A program made the translations under genes and the position numbers. Below the pieces are notes generated by a model. That model ran no database searches and was not told the DNA's origin. It worked only from the letters and a program-made list of their open reading frames with translations. A DNA stretch of 37,231 nucleotides, from NCBI GenBank assembly GCA_937893495.1, contig CALBIE010000121.1, forward strand, positions 1 through 37,231, given 5' to 3'. Origin of the DNA: an uncultured Verrucomicrobiales bacterium. Lineage in GTDB: Bacteria > Verrucomicrobiota > Verrucomicrobiia > Limisphaerales > JAYPXF01. This document shows positions 23,292-32,136 of this stretch, one piece after another. How positions within the stretch are numbered: position 1 is the stretch's first letter; every line of letters starts with the position of its first letter.

Positions 23292-24035
23292 ATGATTTCC
23301 AGGACTTCAGCCCTATTCATCATCGTTCTCAGCAGCCTGAGTTTGATCTCACCTTCATCAGCCCAGGAATGCGCCCGTGATTCAACCGCTCCCGCACAGC
23401 GTTTCGATCCGGTGGTTCGCGATCTTGAAGGATGGAAGATCCACATCGAGCCCTCGCTCGTTGATGGCGAGCAACGCGAGGAGGGAACCCGGGCGCTCAC
23501 GATGCTGGCGAATCATTTGCAGCGCATCAAAATCCTGATTCCCGCCGAGCCGCTCAAGAAGATGCAGGCGATTGGAATCTGGATTGAGCACGATCATCCC
23601 CGACTCAAGGCGATGCAGTATCATCCGAGCAAAGGCTGGCTGGTTGCGAACCGGCACGATCCGCGATTGACGCGCAAGGTTCACATCACGCGAGCGAGCG
23701 CGTTGCTGTCCCGAGGGCAACTGCTCAAGCACCCGGCGGTGATTTTGCACGAACTCGCGCATGGGTATCACGATCAGTTCCTCAGCTTCGACAATCCGGA
23801 AATCATCGCCGCTTACAACAAGGCGAAAGCCGCCGGCACGTACGAAAAAGTTCTCCTCTATACCGGCAAACAGGTGAAACATTACGGCCTGACCAATCAC
23901 AAGGAATACTTTGCCGAGGGGACGGAGGCCTACTTCTACCGCAACGATTTTTATCCGTTCGTGCGGGCGGAGTTGAAGGAACACGACCCGGCGCTGCACG
24001 CGGTGCTGGAGAACATCTGGGGACCGGCGAATTGA
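23292..24035 (+). CDS. secreted HExxH metallopeptidase-like protein
   Basis: The 247-residue protein starts with a signal peptide (about 1-24, SSAQ). Its zinc-site motif is H153-E-L-A-H157 (ILHELAHGYHDQ). A candidate third ligand is E205 or E209 in NHKEYFAEGTEAYF, about 50 residues downstream, the gluzincin-like arrangement. The conserved tail segment FYPFVRAELKEHDP follows. The family is known from Planctomycetes and Verrucomicrobia as uncharacterised peptidase-like proteins. It starts 17 bases after the EF-hand gene in the same direction, so the two are probably co-transcribed; calcium binding and proteolysis in one operon is suggestive only. Substrate unknown. Confidence 0.75.
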   Translation: MISRTSALFIIVLSSLSLISPSSAQECARDSTAPAQRFDPVVRDLEGWKIHIEPSLVDGEQREEGTRALTMLANHLQRIKILIPAEPLKKMQAIGIWIEHDHPRLKAMQYHPSKGWLVANRHDPRLTRKVHITRASALLSRGQLLKHPAVILHELAHGYHDQFLSFDNPEIIAAYNKAKAAGTYEKVLLYTGKQVKHYGLTNHKEYFAEGTEAYFYRNDFYPFVRAELKEHDPALHAVLENIWGPAN

Positions 24036-24332
24036 ATTGCGCCTGACACTGCCTGCCAATGGGTCAAGTATCAGTCAAGTGGCACACCTTCATTCCAATC
24101 TCATGAATCGGTGCCCCGGACATCGCTCGGCCTGAATCACAGGGCGGTAAACCCGACAAAGAAAAGCCTGGGGGTGGCGTTCGCAAACTCCTTCGCGCCC
24201 GCAAGCCTGGCCTTAATGCGTCGTAGCTTCGGCGGCTTCCTTTCGAAGATTCACAACCGGATCATATCAGTGCTTAGCCTCGGCATTCATCAGCCGATTA
24301 GGATCTTTTCGACCCATCACCCTTACCCTTCC

Positions 24333-24471
24333 CATGAACCGAATGCCGGAGCGCCGGCTTGCAGCCGGCTTAAACCGTTGTTTGTCAACGGGACGACTCC
24401 GGTCGGAATCAAATCGTGCGGGACTCCGGCAACGAATAAGCCGGCAACATGCCGGCGCTCCGGTTCATGGC
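24333..24471. repeat. inverted-repeat element with GC-rich arms
   Basis: The left arm 24333-24373 (CCATGAACCGAATGCCGGAG then CGCCGGCTTGCAGCCGGCTTA) and right arm 24438-24471 (TAAGCCGGCAACATGCCGGC then GCTCCGGTTCATGG) are inverted copies. Both end outward in CCATGAACCG. Each arm also contains its own small hairpin (GCCGGC...GCCGGC). The 64-base centre shows no gene. Confidence 0.7.
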
Positions 24472-24533
24472 CCCGATTCGCGTCCAGTCGTTGGAGGTTC
24501 CCCCATGAACCTCCCGGAACGAGGGACTCCCGG

Positions 24534-24582
24534 TGAGGGCACCGGGCCTACAAGTTGTAGGCCGGGTCCCCTGCCCCGGCGC
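24534..24582. repeat. 49-base dispersed palindromic repeat, copy 2
   Basis: Three differences from 6390-6438. The core is GGCCTACAAGTTGTAGGCC; two of the three changes keep or improve pairing, which suggests the fold matters. Confidence 0.75.
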
Positions 24583-24742
24583 TTTGGGTTCGTGGGTACC
24601 CGGCGCGAACATATTCGGCTAAATTTCTTCCCATTCAAGGCTGAGCGGGAGAAAATTTTGCGCCCTCCAGGTTCTTTCGCCGCTCCGTATCCGCGTGCAT
24701 CCGTGGTTTCCTTGCCGGTCCGGTTGTGTTTCCCTTGTCCCG

Positions 24743-26971
24743 ATGAAACCTGCGTTGCGCCGAGCATGGGTCTGCGGACTGTTGGCTCCGCTCATGGCGG
24801 CAGCGGCAGCCCGCCCCCTCGTTGGTGGACTTGAGAATCACGCGAAAATTTCGCCGGCACTCGCCGGCACGATCCTTGTCAGTGAGCTCGGTTGCACTGC
24901 TTGTCATGCGACCAGCCGGACAACATTGCTGCCCAAGAGTGGTCCCGATTTGTCCACGGCGGGAGCGCGCATTCGATCTGAGTTTCTCCACCGTTTCATC
25001 GCGAATCCCTCCGCCTCCAAACCGGGCACGACGATGCCTGACATGCTTTCGCATCTACCGAAGGTGGAACGCGACGAGACGGCGAGCGCGCTGGCGCAAT
25101 ACGTCGCGTCGCTCGGGACGAAGCCAATGGTCTTTGCGAAACCAACTCCAGATGCCATCAAGCGCGGGAAGGCGCTGTATCACTCGGTCGGTTGCGTGGC
25201 GTGTCATTCGCCGGAACAGGCCGTGGCCGGCTCGGTTCCGCTCGGGCCATTGGCGGAGAAGTATTCGCTCGCGAGCCTGACGCAGTTCCTCGAAGACCCG
25301 CTGGCGGTACGACCAGGCGGGCGGATGCCGGATATGCGCCTGGACCATTTCGAGGCGGTGGATATCGCGAGTTATCTCCTGCGCGAACAATCCCTAACGA
25401 CGACGTTTGTGCCCGATGCCAAACTGATTGAACGCGGCAAAGCGTTGTTCACTCAGCACAATTGCCACGCCTGCCATCGGGTTGCTGGCGAGGAAATGGC
25501 GACGCAGCAAATCCGATCACTGGACCGAGCGCGGCTTGATCGGGGTTGTCTCTCCGAGTCGCGCGGTGCCTGGCCGCACTTTCCATTTGCAGCGAAACAA
25601 CGCGTCGCCATCCAGTCGGCATTGACGTCCGATGCGGCAGCCTCGCCGGAGCAGCGAATTGAAATTGAGCTGACGCGATTCAACTGCATCGCGTGTCATC
25701 GGCGCGGAGATTACGGCGGCGTGGCGGTTGGGCGAGATTCATTCTTCACCGGCGTGGACGAAAATCTGGGCGAACAGGGTCGCATTCCCCCACCCCTGAC
25801 GGGCGTGGGTGCAAAGTTGAAGCGGGACTGGCTGCGGGACGTGGTCGTCAATGGAGCAACCGCTCGACCGTACCTGCACACGCGGATGCCGAAGTTTGGC
25901 GCGGCCAACACCGAGTTGCTCGTGGCTCTTCTCAAGAAAAGCGACCCATTGCCGGCGGCGAAAATTCCGCACGTGCGCGATGCCAGGCTGGCGCGTCAGA
26001 CCGGCCGCGAACTCGCCGGCAGCAAGGGATTCAACTGCGTCGCCTGCCACACTTTTCGCGAGAAGAGTTCCGCGCCCATCCGTGCACTCGACCTCGCGAC
26101 GATGTCTAATCGACTGGAGGAAAACTGGTTTCATCGTTACATGACGGAACCGCAGCGGTTCTCGCCGTTGACCATCATGCCGGGCTTCTGGCCGGATGGT
26201 AAATCGCCGCTGCCGGACGTGCTGAGTGGCGACGCTGGACTACAGCGCGATGCGTTGTGGCGTTATTTGTCTGAGGGCCCGGAGGCCGGCGAACCGCGCG
26301 GATTGGTGCTCGAACCATTGGTCATTGCGGTGGCTGACGAGGCGGTGATGCTACGCCGCAATTATCCGGGCATTGGCAAGCGCGGCATCGGTGTCGGTTA
26401 TCCGTCCGGCATCAGCCTGTCGTTCGACGCGGGGCAGATGCGGCTGGCGTCGATGTGGAGCGGCGGATTCATCGAGGCCTCGGGTGTGTGGCGCGGGCAA
26501 GGCTCCGGCCAGGCGCGCGTACTCGGTCGGGACACGATCACATTTCCGGAGGGTCCGGCCTTTGCCGTCCTCGAATCTGCGACGACTCCCTGGCCGACCA
26601 ACACCGCAAGACAGGCGGAGGGCTTTCAGTTCAAGGGCTACACACTCGAAGCCCGGCAGCGTCCGACGTTTCGGTATCAGTTCGGTGCACTCAACATTGA
26701 CGACCGGTTTCTCGACGTGAAGGACGCGAGCGGCAACGCGCACTTCGAGCGGACCGTTTCGTTTTCATCAGGATCTCTACCCGAAGGACTCCACTTGCGG
26801 TTGGCAGCGGATAGGTCAATCGTGGCTCGTAGCGCGCGTGATTTCAACGTCGGCAAAACGATGCGCCTTCGTCTTTCGTCGCCGGGCATAATCCGCGAAA
26901 CAGCCGATGGCCACGAACTCTTGTTTCCAGTGACGCAGGCAGTACCCATCACGATCGAATATCGCTGGTGA
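24743..26971 (+). CDS. secreted pentaheme cytochrome c
   Basis: The 742-residue protein has a signal peptide (about 1-23, MAAAAA). It has five CxxCH heme-attachment motifs: CTACH at residue 51, CVACH at 151, CHACH at 241, CIACH at 315 and CVACH at 432. Met residues in TTMPDM, GGRMPDM, TRMPKF and TIMPGFW are plausible axial ligands. Residues about 520-742 have no heme and form a beta-rich C-terminal region (VIAVADEAVMLRRNYPG; FQFKGYTLEARQRPTFRYQF). Similar multi-heme proteins in this phylum are encoded beside propeller dehydrogenase-like proteins, as here. It probably relays electrons in the periplasm. I chose ATG 24743, which gives a clean signal peptide, over an in-frame ATG at 24695. Confidence 0.9.
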   Translation: MKPALRRAWVCGLLAPLMAAAAARPLVGGLENHAKISPALAGTILVSELGCTACHATSRTTLLPKSGPDLSTAGARIRSEFLHRFIANPSASKPGTTMPDMLSHLPKVERDETASALAQYVASLGTKPMVFAKPTPDAIKRGKALYHSVGCVACHSPEQAVAGSVPLGPLAEKYSLASLTQFLEDPLAVRPGGRMPDMRLDHFEAVDIASYLLREQSLTTTFVPDAKLIERGKALFTQHNCHACHRVAGEEMATQQIRSLDRARLDRGCLSESRGAWPHFPFAAKQRVAIQSALTSDAAASPEQRIEIELTRFNCIACHRRGDYGGVAVGRDSFFTGVDENLGEQGRIPPPLTGVGAKLKRDWLRDVVVNGATARPYLHTRMPKFGAANTELLVALLKKSDPLPAAKIPHVRDARLARQTGRELAGSKGFNCVACHTFREKSSAPIRALDLATMSNRLEENWFHRYMTEPQRFSPLTIMPGFWPDGKSPLPDVLSGDAGLQRDALWRYLSEGPEAGEPRGLVLEPLVIAVADEAVMLRRNYPGIGKRGIGVGYPSGISLSFDAGQMRLASMWSGGFIEASGVWRGQGSGQARVLGRDTITFPEGPAFAVLESATTPWPTNTARQAEGFQFKGYTLEARQRPTFRYQFGALNIDDRFLDVKDASGNAHFERTVSFSSGSLPEGLHLRLAADRSIVARSARDFNVGKTMRLRLSSPGIIRETADGHELLFPVTQAVPITIEYRW

Positions 26972-27351
26972 AGCAGCGCGAAATGAAAAAGCAATTTATG
27001 AATCTGGCAAACCGTAGCAGTTCACGTTTCAGCGTGTTGGAGAGAAGCAGGCTAAAGTTTGATTCCCGGAGGCGATTTCAAAACCCCGTAGCAGCCGAGG
27101 TAACGAGGCTCAAATTTCAAGAAGAACGGAGCCTCCTCACGTCGGCTGCTACAGTTTTGCAATGGGCTCCCCAAACCCAAAATAGCAACGGGAACGCGCC
27201 CGCGTCGAAAGTAGATTTCCGCGCGAACCCCGATACTGGTCTCGGTGACGTCGCAGAGAGTCCATACGCGCTCAAAGAATTCGACCGTTCGTGCCAGTAT
27301 CGCCCGCAACGCGCTGGCCGCGAGGCGCGGCCAGCCACACCCGGGGCGGGT
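26972..27351. other. repeat-filled gap between cytochrome and propeller genes
   Basis: The reading frame of the downstream gene stays open through this interval, but the translation is arginine/serine-rich and covers the hairpin at 27088-27152 and GC-rich palindromes (GGCCGCGAGGCGCGGCC near 27317; CACACCCGGGGCGGGTGTG near 27337). I see no gene. Two genes expected to be close neighbours are thus pushed apart by inserted repeats. Confidence 0.6.
27088..27152. repeat. dispersed hairpin family, type A copy
   Basis: The arms 27088-27111 and 27129-27152 pair at 21 of 24 positions, with a 17-base loop. The right arm is closer to the copies at 5822 and 14453 than the left arm is. Confidence 0.8.
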
Positions 27352-28857
27352 GTGCTCCCCAACATCGGAATTCGGGTCGAACTTCAGCAGATCCTCACAC
27401 TCGTGTTGCTCCTGTTGGCATCCTCCGCCATCGCCGCCGAACTCGGCGATACCTGGGGAACGGCGGAACGCGAGGCCGCGTATTATCGCATCGTCAACCT
27501 GCCCATTCCCGAGGACACCAATATTGAAGCGGGCAGTTTTGCAACATTACCCGACGGACGACTCGCCATCGGCACGCGTCGAGGCGATCTGTTTCTCGTC
27601 AGCGGCGCCTTCGAAAAGCATCCGCGCCCGACCTTCAAAAAGTTTGCCAGCGGACTCGATGAAGCGCTCGGGCTCGCCTATCGCGATGGCGCGTTTTACG
27701 TCACGCAACAGACGGAGGTGACGCGCATCACCGACACCGATGGCGACGGGAGAGCCGACAAGTTTGAAACGTTGAGCGATGTCTGGGGTTTCAACAACTA
27801 CCACGAATTCGCCATGGGCTCGAAGTTCGATCAGGAAGGAAATCTCTGGGTCGCGCTCTGTCTCTCGAAGTCCTACACCTCCGACGAAAAGTTCCGCGGC
27901 TGGGCGCTCAAGATTACGCCGGATGGGAAAACCATTCCGATGTGCAGCGGCATCCGCAGTCCGCTTGGCGTGGGAATGAACGAACACGGCGTGATGTTTT
28001 ACGCCGAGAGCCAGGGACCGTGGAACGGTTCGTGTTCGCTCAAGCATCTCAAGCCCGGCGGATTCATGGGGCATCCCGTCAGCTTCAACTGGTATCCGTA
28101 CGCGACGAACATGGGCCCCGTGCCGGTCATGCCCAATACCCGCTCACGATTGGAGATCGAACGCCAACGGGTGAAAGAACTCGTGCCCTATGCGGTCGTG
28201 TTTCCGTTCAAAAAAATGGGGCGCTCCATTTCCGCGTTCGAGGTAAATCGTTCCCGTGGAAAGTTCGGTCCATTCGAGAACCAGATTTTCATCGGTGACT
28301 ATACCTTGAGCATCGTCATGCGGGCGACGACTGAAGAAGTGAACGGCGTGTGGCAAGGCGCGTGTTATCCGTTTCGGGAAGGCCTGGCCACCGGTATTCT
28401 CGCCGTCCATTTCACTCCGAACGGGCAACTCATCGCCGGTGGCACCAATCGCGGCTGGCCGGTGCGCGGCATGAAGAACAGCGTCCTGCAACGGCTCGAC
28501 TGGACGGGCAAGGTTCCATTCGAGATGCGCGAAATCAGCGCGCGATCGGACGGATTCCTGGTCACCTTTACCCGGCCTGTGAATAAGACGCTGGCATCGA
28601 AACCGGAAGCGTTTGAGTTGCAGACCTACACGCATATCTACCAGCAGGGCTATGGTAGTCCGGAGGTGGACCAAACTGTCCCAGTCGTCACGGCGACGGA
28701 GGTCGCGCTCGACGGATTGAGCGTGCGATTGCGAATCAAGGGGCTCGTGCAGGGCCACGTTCACGAGTTCCATGTGCCATCGATGGCGGCGGCAGACGGC
28801 GAGCCATTGCTGCACACGCGCGCCTACTACACGCTCAACGAGATACCGAACAAATGA
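27352..28857 (+). CDS. secreted propeller protein, dehydrogenase-like, partner of the pentaheme cytochrome
   Basis: With a GTG start at 27352 the protein has 501 residues and a signal peptide (about 1-29, LTLVLLLLASSAIAA-E). The body is a beta-propeller like the sorbosone/glucose dehydrogenase-type domain of Planctomycetes/Verrucomicrobia: FATLPDGRLAIGTRRGDLFLV, DTDGDGRADKFETL (from residue 128), GIRSPLGVGMNEHGVMFYAE, FIGDYTLSIVMRA and HFTPNGQLIAGGTNRGW. It carries no CxxCH, unlike the fused giant protein, so electrons would go to the cytochrome encoded upstream. Residues about 390-501 are a C-terminal beta domain. The open frame extends to 26968, but that part is repeat DNA. Cofactor and substrate are unknown. 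Confidence 0.82.
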   Translation: MLPNIGIRVELQQILTLVLLLLASSAIAAELGDTWGTAEREAAYYRIVNLPIPEDTNIEAGSFATLPDGRLAIGTRRGDLFLVSGAFEKHPRPTFKKFASGLDEALGLAYRDGAFYVTQQTEVTRITDTDGDGRADKFETLSDVWGFNNYHEFAMGSKFDQEGNLWVALCLSKSYTSDEKFRGWALKITPDGKTIPMCSGIRSPLGVGMNEHGVMFYAESQGPWNGSCSLKHLKPGGFMGHPVSFNWYPYATNMGPVPVMPNTRSRLEIERQRVKELVPYAVVFPFKKMGRSISAFEVNRSRGKFGPFENQIFIGDYTLSIVMRATTEEVNGVWQGACYPFREGLATGILAVHFTPNGQLIAGGTNRGWPVRGMKNSVLQRLDWTGKVPFEMREISARSDGFLVTFTRPVNKTLASKPEAFELQTYTHIYQQGYGSPEVDQTVPVVTATEVALDGLSVRLRIKGLVQGHVHEFHVPSMAAADGEPLLHTRAYYTLNEIPNK

Positions 28858-28953
28858 ACGTTCATTGTGGCGCGAACGATTCGGCGGTAAAGCAGCGCAT
28901 GACCGGACCCGACCATCTCGGGTGAGCGCACCATTGGCAGCCCGCTCAAAAAC

Positions 28954-29026
28954 TAGCCGCCGAGGTAAGGAGGCGGATTCATCAGGAAATTGAACGATTC
29001 TGTCCGCCTCCTTACCTCGGCGGCTA
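28954..29026. repeat. dispersed hairpin family, perfect type B copy
   Basis: Two 24-base arms, 28954-28977 and 29003-29026, are exact reverse complements (arm begins TAGCCGCCGAGGTAAGGAGG) with a 25-base loop. It lies between convergent genes ending at 28857 and 29087, the one copy where a terminator role is plausible. Confidence 0.88.
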
Positions 29027-29086
29027 CGATGCGATTCCGTGTTTACCAACGGGCTGTCAGCGCGCCGTTGTCTCTCCAACAACGCC

Positions 29087-30040
29087 TCACGCCATCAGAT
29101 AGCCGAACTGTTTCAGCGCCCGCGCCCGCTTATCCTTGTCTTCAACAAACCGCAGTAGTGTGTGAAATCCGTAAAGCGTCTTGATGCGATGCGTCAACCA
29201 CGCTCCCCATTGCCGTGATTCGGTTTTCTTCCAGTAGCCCGCCTTGAGTGGATCTGCATTCGTCGTTTCCAGTTTACCCAGTTCACCTTCCAGATCAGGC
29301 AAAGCGCGATAGAGCAACAGATGATGCCGATGCGCCGACAAACCTTTCCGCGCCAACTCCGCGTAGCCAAATCGTTCCAGTTCAGTCAGCGCCGCCGCAT
29401 GATTCATCAGGTGGAACAACCCGCCGAAACCCTGACGATGTTGTGAGGCGGATTGAATCAGTTCGCTGATGACAGTCTCCGCCATTTCGCGGGCTGACGA
29501 ATAATTCTTGAGGTCGGCACCCTCGGCGACCGGTGCCTGTTTACCATTCTTCCAGCCAATCTTCTTGCCGTAGTAACCCCGGCCGGCGTGGACCGCGTCA
29601 AACATCCCGATGAGTTTTTCAATCCCACCGACCAGCTTCGGTGTGGCAAACTGTTTATGATCCCGCAGCGCGCGAATGGCGACGGAGGCAAAGATGACAT
29701 TGTGTCCGGATTGGCGGGTTTCACCGATATTTCGCGACAATGCTGTTGCAATCTTGTCGGTTAGATCCGTTCGTGCCGGTTCTTTCGGTAACGGCGCAAA
29801 CAATTCCGCGGCGGTGATTCCCGCCTTCTTCGGATCAAACCAGATCGACTCTTCGCCTCCGGTTATCCGGTTCAAATCCCTCTCAATAGCTGAATACACG
29901 CCGGCCTCCAGATCGGGATGGTCTTCGCCAAAAAAATAGCCGGCCATCACTGCCGCACCCAGATGGCCGGCCATCGAACCGGCCCGCGGCGCGTTCGCCA
30001 TTCCACACAGACCCCGATAAAGGAAATCAAACTCGACCAT
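29087..30040 (-). CDS. conserved-looking protein of unknown function
   Basis: The 317-residue protein starts MVEFDFLYRGLCGMANAPRA. It then has HLGAAVMAGYFFGEDHPDLE, which looks like a helical region with conserved His and acidic residues, and later SGHNVIFASVAIRALRDHKQ and HLMNHAAALTELERFGY. Composition is mostly helical with many His (for example SAHRHHLLLYRALPD), suggesting a metal- or cofactor-binding all-alpha enzyme, but no motif settles this. There is no signal peptide. I do not recognise the family. It is convergent with the propeller gene and divergent from the methyltransferase at 30157, and has no visible tie to either. Confidence 0.7.
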   Translation of the reverse strand: MVEFDFLYRGLCGMANAPRAGSMAGHLGAAVMAGYFFGEDHPDLEAGVYSAIERDLNRITGGEESIWFDPKKAGITAAELFAPLPKEPARTDLTDKIATALSRNIGETRQSGHNVIFASVAIRALRDHKQFATPKLVGGIEKLIGMFDAVHAGRGYYGKKIGWKNGKQAPVAEGADLKNYSSAREMAETVISELIQSASQHRQGFGGLFHLMNHAAALTELERFGYAELARKGLSAHRHHLLLYRALPDLEGELGKLETTNADPLKAGYWKKTESRQWGAWLTHRIKTLYGFHTLLRFVEDKDKRARALKQFGYLMA

Positions 30041-30156
30041 GTGTTATCGACGATATCCCGATTACGGGCATTCGCGACGAAATTCGAAATTCCTTCTGAA
30101 CCGAACAAAAAACGCTCGATCACAGCCCAATTTTGACACAACCATCGGGCGACCCC

Positions 30157-30837
30157 ATGGCCGTTGAAGAAATCACACTCAATCTTTCCGGGATCAAAGT
30201 CCCGGCCCATGCGTCTGACCTGATTGCGGAAGTGGATCGGATGATCGACCAATTCGATGCCGCAGACGGGCGCCGACGAAATCCGAATTATGTCCCGGTG
30301 GATGCACTCCTGTTATATTCCGCCATGGCGCATGTCACCGATCTGAATCTACCTATCGGGCGCGTATTCTGCGAACTGGGTAGCGGTCTAGGACTCGGCG
30401 CATGTTTCGCGGCAATGCTGGGCTACGAATCTTATGGCATTGAAATCGACCCGAAACTGGTGACAGCGGCGCGCGAACTGGCAAACCGACGAAACCTTGA
30501 TCCGAGATTCCTCTGCACGAATTATTTTCCTGACGGATACTCATCCTATCCGGGTCAGGGTGGCGACGAACTCATTGCCCCGCCGTTGGTTCGAAATCGT
30601 TACGGTGACGTGATTGAAAAACCCTGTTTTGAAGGCATGGGGCATGACACGGACGAGATCGATCTGTTCTTCGTTTATCCTTGGCCGAAAGAACATGAGA
30701 TGATGCAGGACCTGTTCGATTCCATTGCCGGCGATGGAGCGATCCTCATCGCCTACTACGGGGACGGCGAGATTTGCGCTTATCGGAAAATCGACGATGC
30801 GCACGAACCATCGGAATTCGAACGGGACGACGATTGA
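30157..30837 (+). CDS. SAM-dependent methyltransferase-like protein
   Basis: The 226-residue protein has a class I methyltransferase core. Motif I is VFCELGSGLGLGACFAAMLG, followed by YGIEIDPKLVTAARELA, whose acidic residue should bind the SAM ribose. A later FFVYPWPKEHEMMQDLF replaces the usual motif IV/post-motif region. The Pro/Trp there (YPWP) is unusual, so catalysis on a typical nucleophile is not assured. No signal peptide. ATG 30157 is chosen; a TTG at 30133 would add eight residues. It ends 10 bases from the convergent end of nspC. The substrate is unknown. Confidence 0.72.
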   Translation: MAVEEITLNLSGIKVPAHASDLIAEVDRMIDQFDAADGRRRNPNYVPVDALLLYSAMAHVTDLNLPIGRVFCELGSGLGLGACFAAMLGYESYGIEIDPKLVTAARELANRRNLDPRFLCTNYFPDGYSSYPGQGGDELIAPPLVRNRYGDVIEKPCFEGMGHDTDEIDLFFVYPWPKEHEMMQDLFDSIAGDGAILIAYYGDGEICAYRKIDDAHEPSEFERDDD

Positions 30838-30847
30838 AACGTCCGCT

Positions 30848-31987
30848 TCAGGAGAGCCGGTTGCGATAATCCTCGTAGCCGAACTGACGAATCAGTTGAA
30901 ATCGATTCTCGTCCGCCTTCCAGATGCCGATGGACGGAAGACGAACGCCATTAAACGTCGTGTTCTTGACCATCGTGTAATGGGCCATGTCCTCAAACAC
31001 GAGCTTCCTGCCGGGCTCCAACATTTTGTCAAACGAGTAATCGCCAATCACGTCACCCGCCAGGCAACTCAATCCGCCCAGTCGATACGTATGCGCCTTG
31101 GTCGCTGGTTCACCAGCCCCGGTAATGACCGGACGATACGGCATCTCCAGCACATCCGGCATATGCGCCGTTGCCGAACAATCCAATATGGCGATGGGCA
31201 ACTGGTTCTGCACGATATCCACCACGCTGGTAACGAGCACGCCCGTATTGAGCGCGATCGCTTCCCCTGGTTCCAGATAGACGGGTTTGTCGAATTGCTC
31301 CTGGAATTCCGTGATGATTCGACACAATCGATCCACGTCGTAGTCCTTGCGGGTGATGTGATGCCCGCCACCGAAATTGATCCACTTCATCGAGGGAATC
31401 AGATCGCCAAATTTCTCAATAAAGTGCGGGAGCGTTCGCTCCAGGGTGTCTGAGTTCTGTTCGCACATCGTATGGAAGTGCAGTCCCTCCAAACCTTCCA
31501 GATCCTGCCCTTTCAACTGTTCCGCCGTGATGCCCAATCGAGAGCACGGAGCGCACGGATTGTAAATCGGCACGGCAACTTCGGAGTATTCGGGATTGAC
31601 CCGCAGACCCATGGATATATTTCGGCCGGAATCTCGCACGCGCCCGCGATATTGCTGAAACTGCCGAACCGAGTTGAATACAAGGTGGTCAACGATGGGC
31701 AGGAGTTCATCCATGTCCTGCTCCGTGAACGCCGGTGCATACGCATGAACTTCCCGACCAAACTCCTCCTTGCCCAGCCGCGCTTCATTGACCGAACTGC
31801 AGGTCGTTCCAACCAGATATTCCCGGATCAACGGAAACGTGCTCCACATGGAAAACCCCTTCAGTGCGAGCAGGATTTTGCATCCCGTGCGATCCTGAAC
31901 TGATTTTAAAATTTCCAGATTGCTCCGCAGTTTTCCCTCGTCGATGACGTAGCAAGGCGTCGGTATTTGGTTCAAATCCATATCCAT
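30848..31987 (-). CDS. nspC: carboxynorspermidine/carboxyspermidine decarboxylase
   Basis: The 379-residue enzyme belongs to the fold III PLP-dependent decarboxylases. It removes CO2 from carboxyspermidine or carboxynorspermidine, the last step of the aspartate-semialdehyde route to spermidine. The PLP lysine is K43 (LALKGF). Further family segments are GLHFHTMCEQN, WINFGGGHHITR, YLEPGEA and the active-site Cys in GLSCLAGD. Length fits the family. ATG 31987 is chosen because GGGGAG lies 9 bases upstream, one of the few good ribosome binding sites here; a TTG two codons earlier is less likely. The preceding enzyme, carboxynorspermidine dehydrogenase, is not in the window. A spermidine synthase-like gene diverges from it. 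Confidence 0.92.
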   Translation of the reverse strand: MDMDLNQIPTPCYVIDEGKLRSNLEILKSVQDRTGCKILLALKGFSMWSTFPLIREYLVGTTCSSVNEARLGKEEFGREVHAYAPAFTEQDMDELLPIVDHLVFNSVRQFQQYRGRVRDSGRNISMGLRVNPEYSEVAVPIYNPCAPCSRLGITAEQLKGQDLEGLEGLHFHTMCEQNSDTLERTLPHFIEKFGDLIPSMKWINFGGGHHITRKDYDVDRLCRIITEFQEQFDKPVYLEPGEAIALNTGVLVTSVVDIVQNQLPIAILDCSATAHMPDVLEMPYRPVITGAGEPATKAHTYRLGGLSCLAGDVIGDYSFDKMLEPGRKLVFEDMAHYTMVKNTTFNGVRLPSIGIWKADENRFQLIRQFGYEDYRNRLS

Positions 31988-32136
31988 GTTCAATTACTCC
32001 CCGGTGATTGAGACATATTCGGCGGACGGATTCACGCAACAAATTCGGGTAAATTGCTGAAAAGAAAATCAGTGCTCTTTCATCGTCGATTTGTAAAAAC
32101 ATTCCCGTGCGCGGAATGGCAACCAATTCAACCAAT

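Larger units (their letters stand above)
24036..24742. other. repeat-rich intergenic region
   Basis: No supported gene was found; a frame at 24111-24536 has no recognisable protein features and its second half is repeat sequence. The region carries an inverted-repeat element (24333-24471) and the second copy of the 49-base repeat (24534-24582). Confidence 0.6.

Noticed and set aside
24111-24536. 141-codon plus-strand frame
   Set aside because: Its second half is the inverted-repeat element, and the first half shows no family or membrane pattern.
26968-27351. Extended N-terminus of the propeller protein
   Set aside because: The open frame crosses a hairpin repeat and palindromes and would bury the signal peptide about 128 residues into the protein; the later GTG is more credible.
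28144-29082. 312-codon minus-strand frame
   Set aside because: It is opposite the propeller gene and its first part is a type B hairpin; the protein has no recognisable feature.
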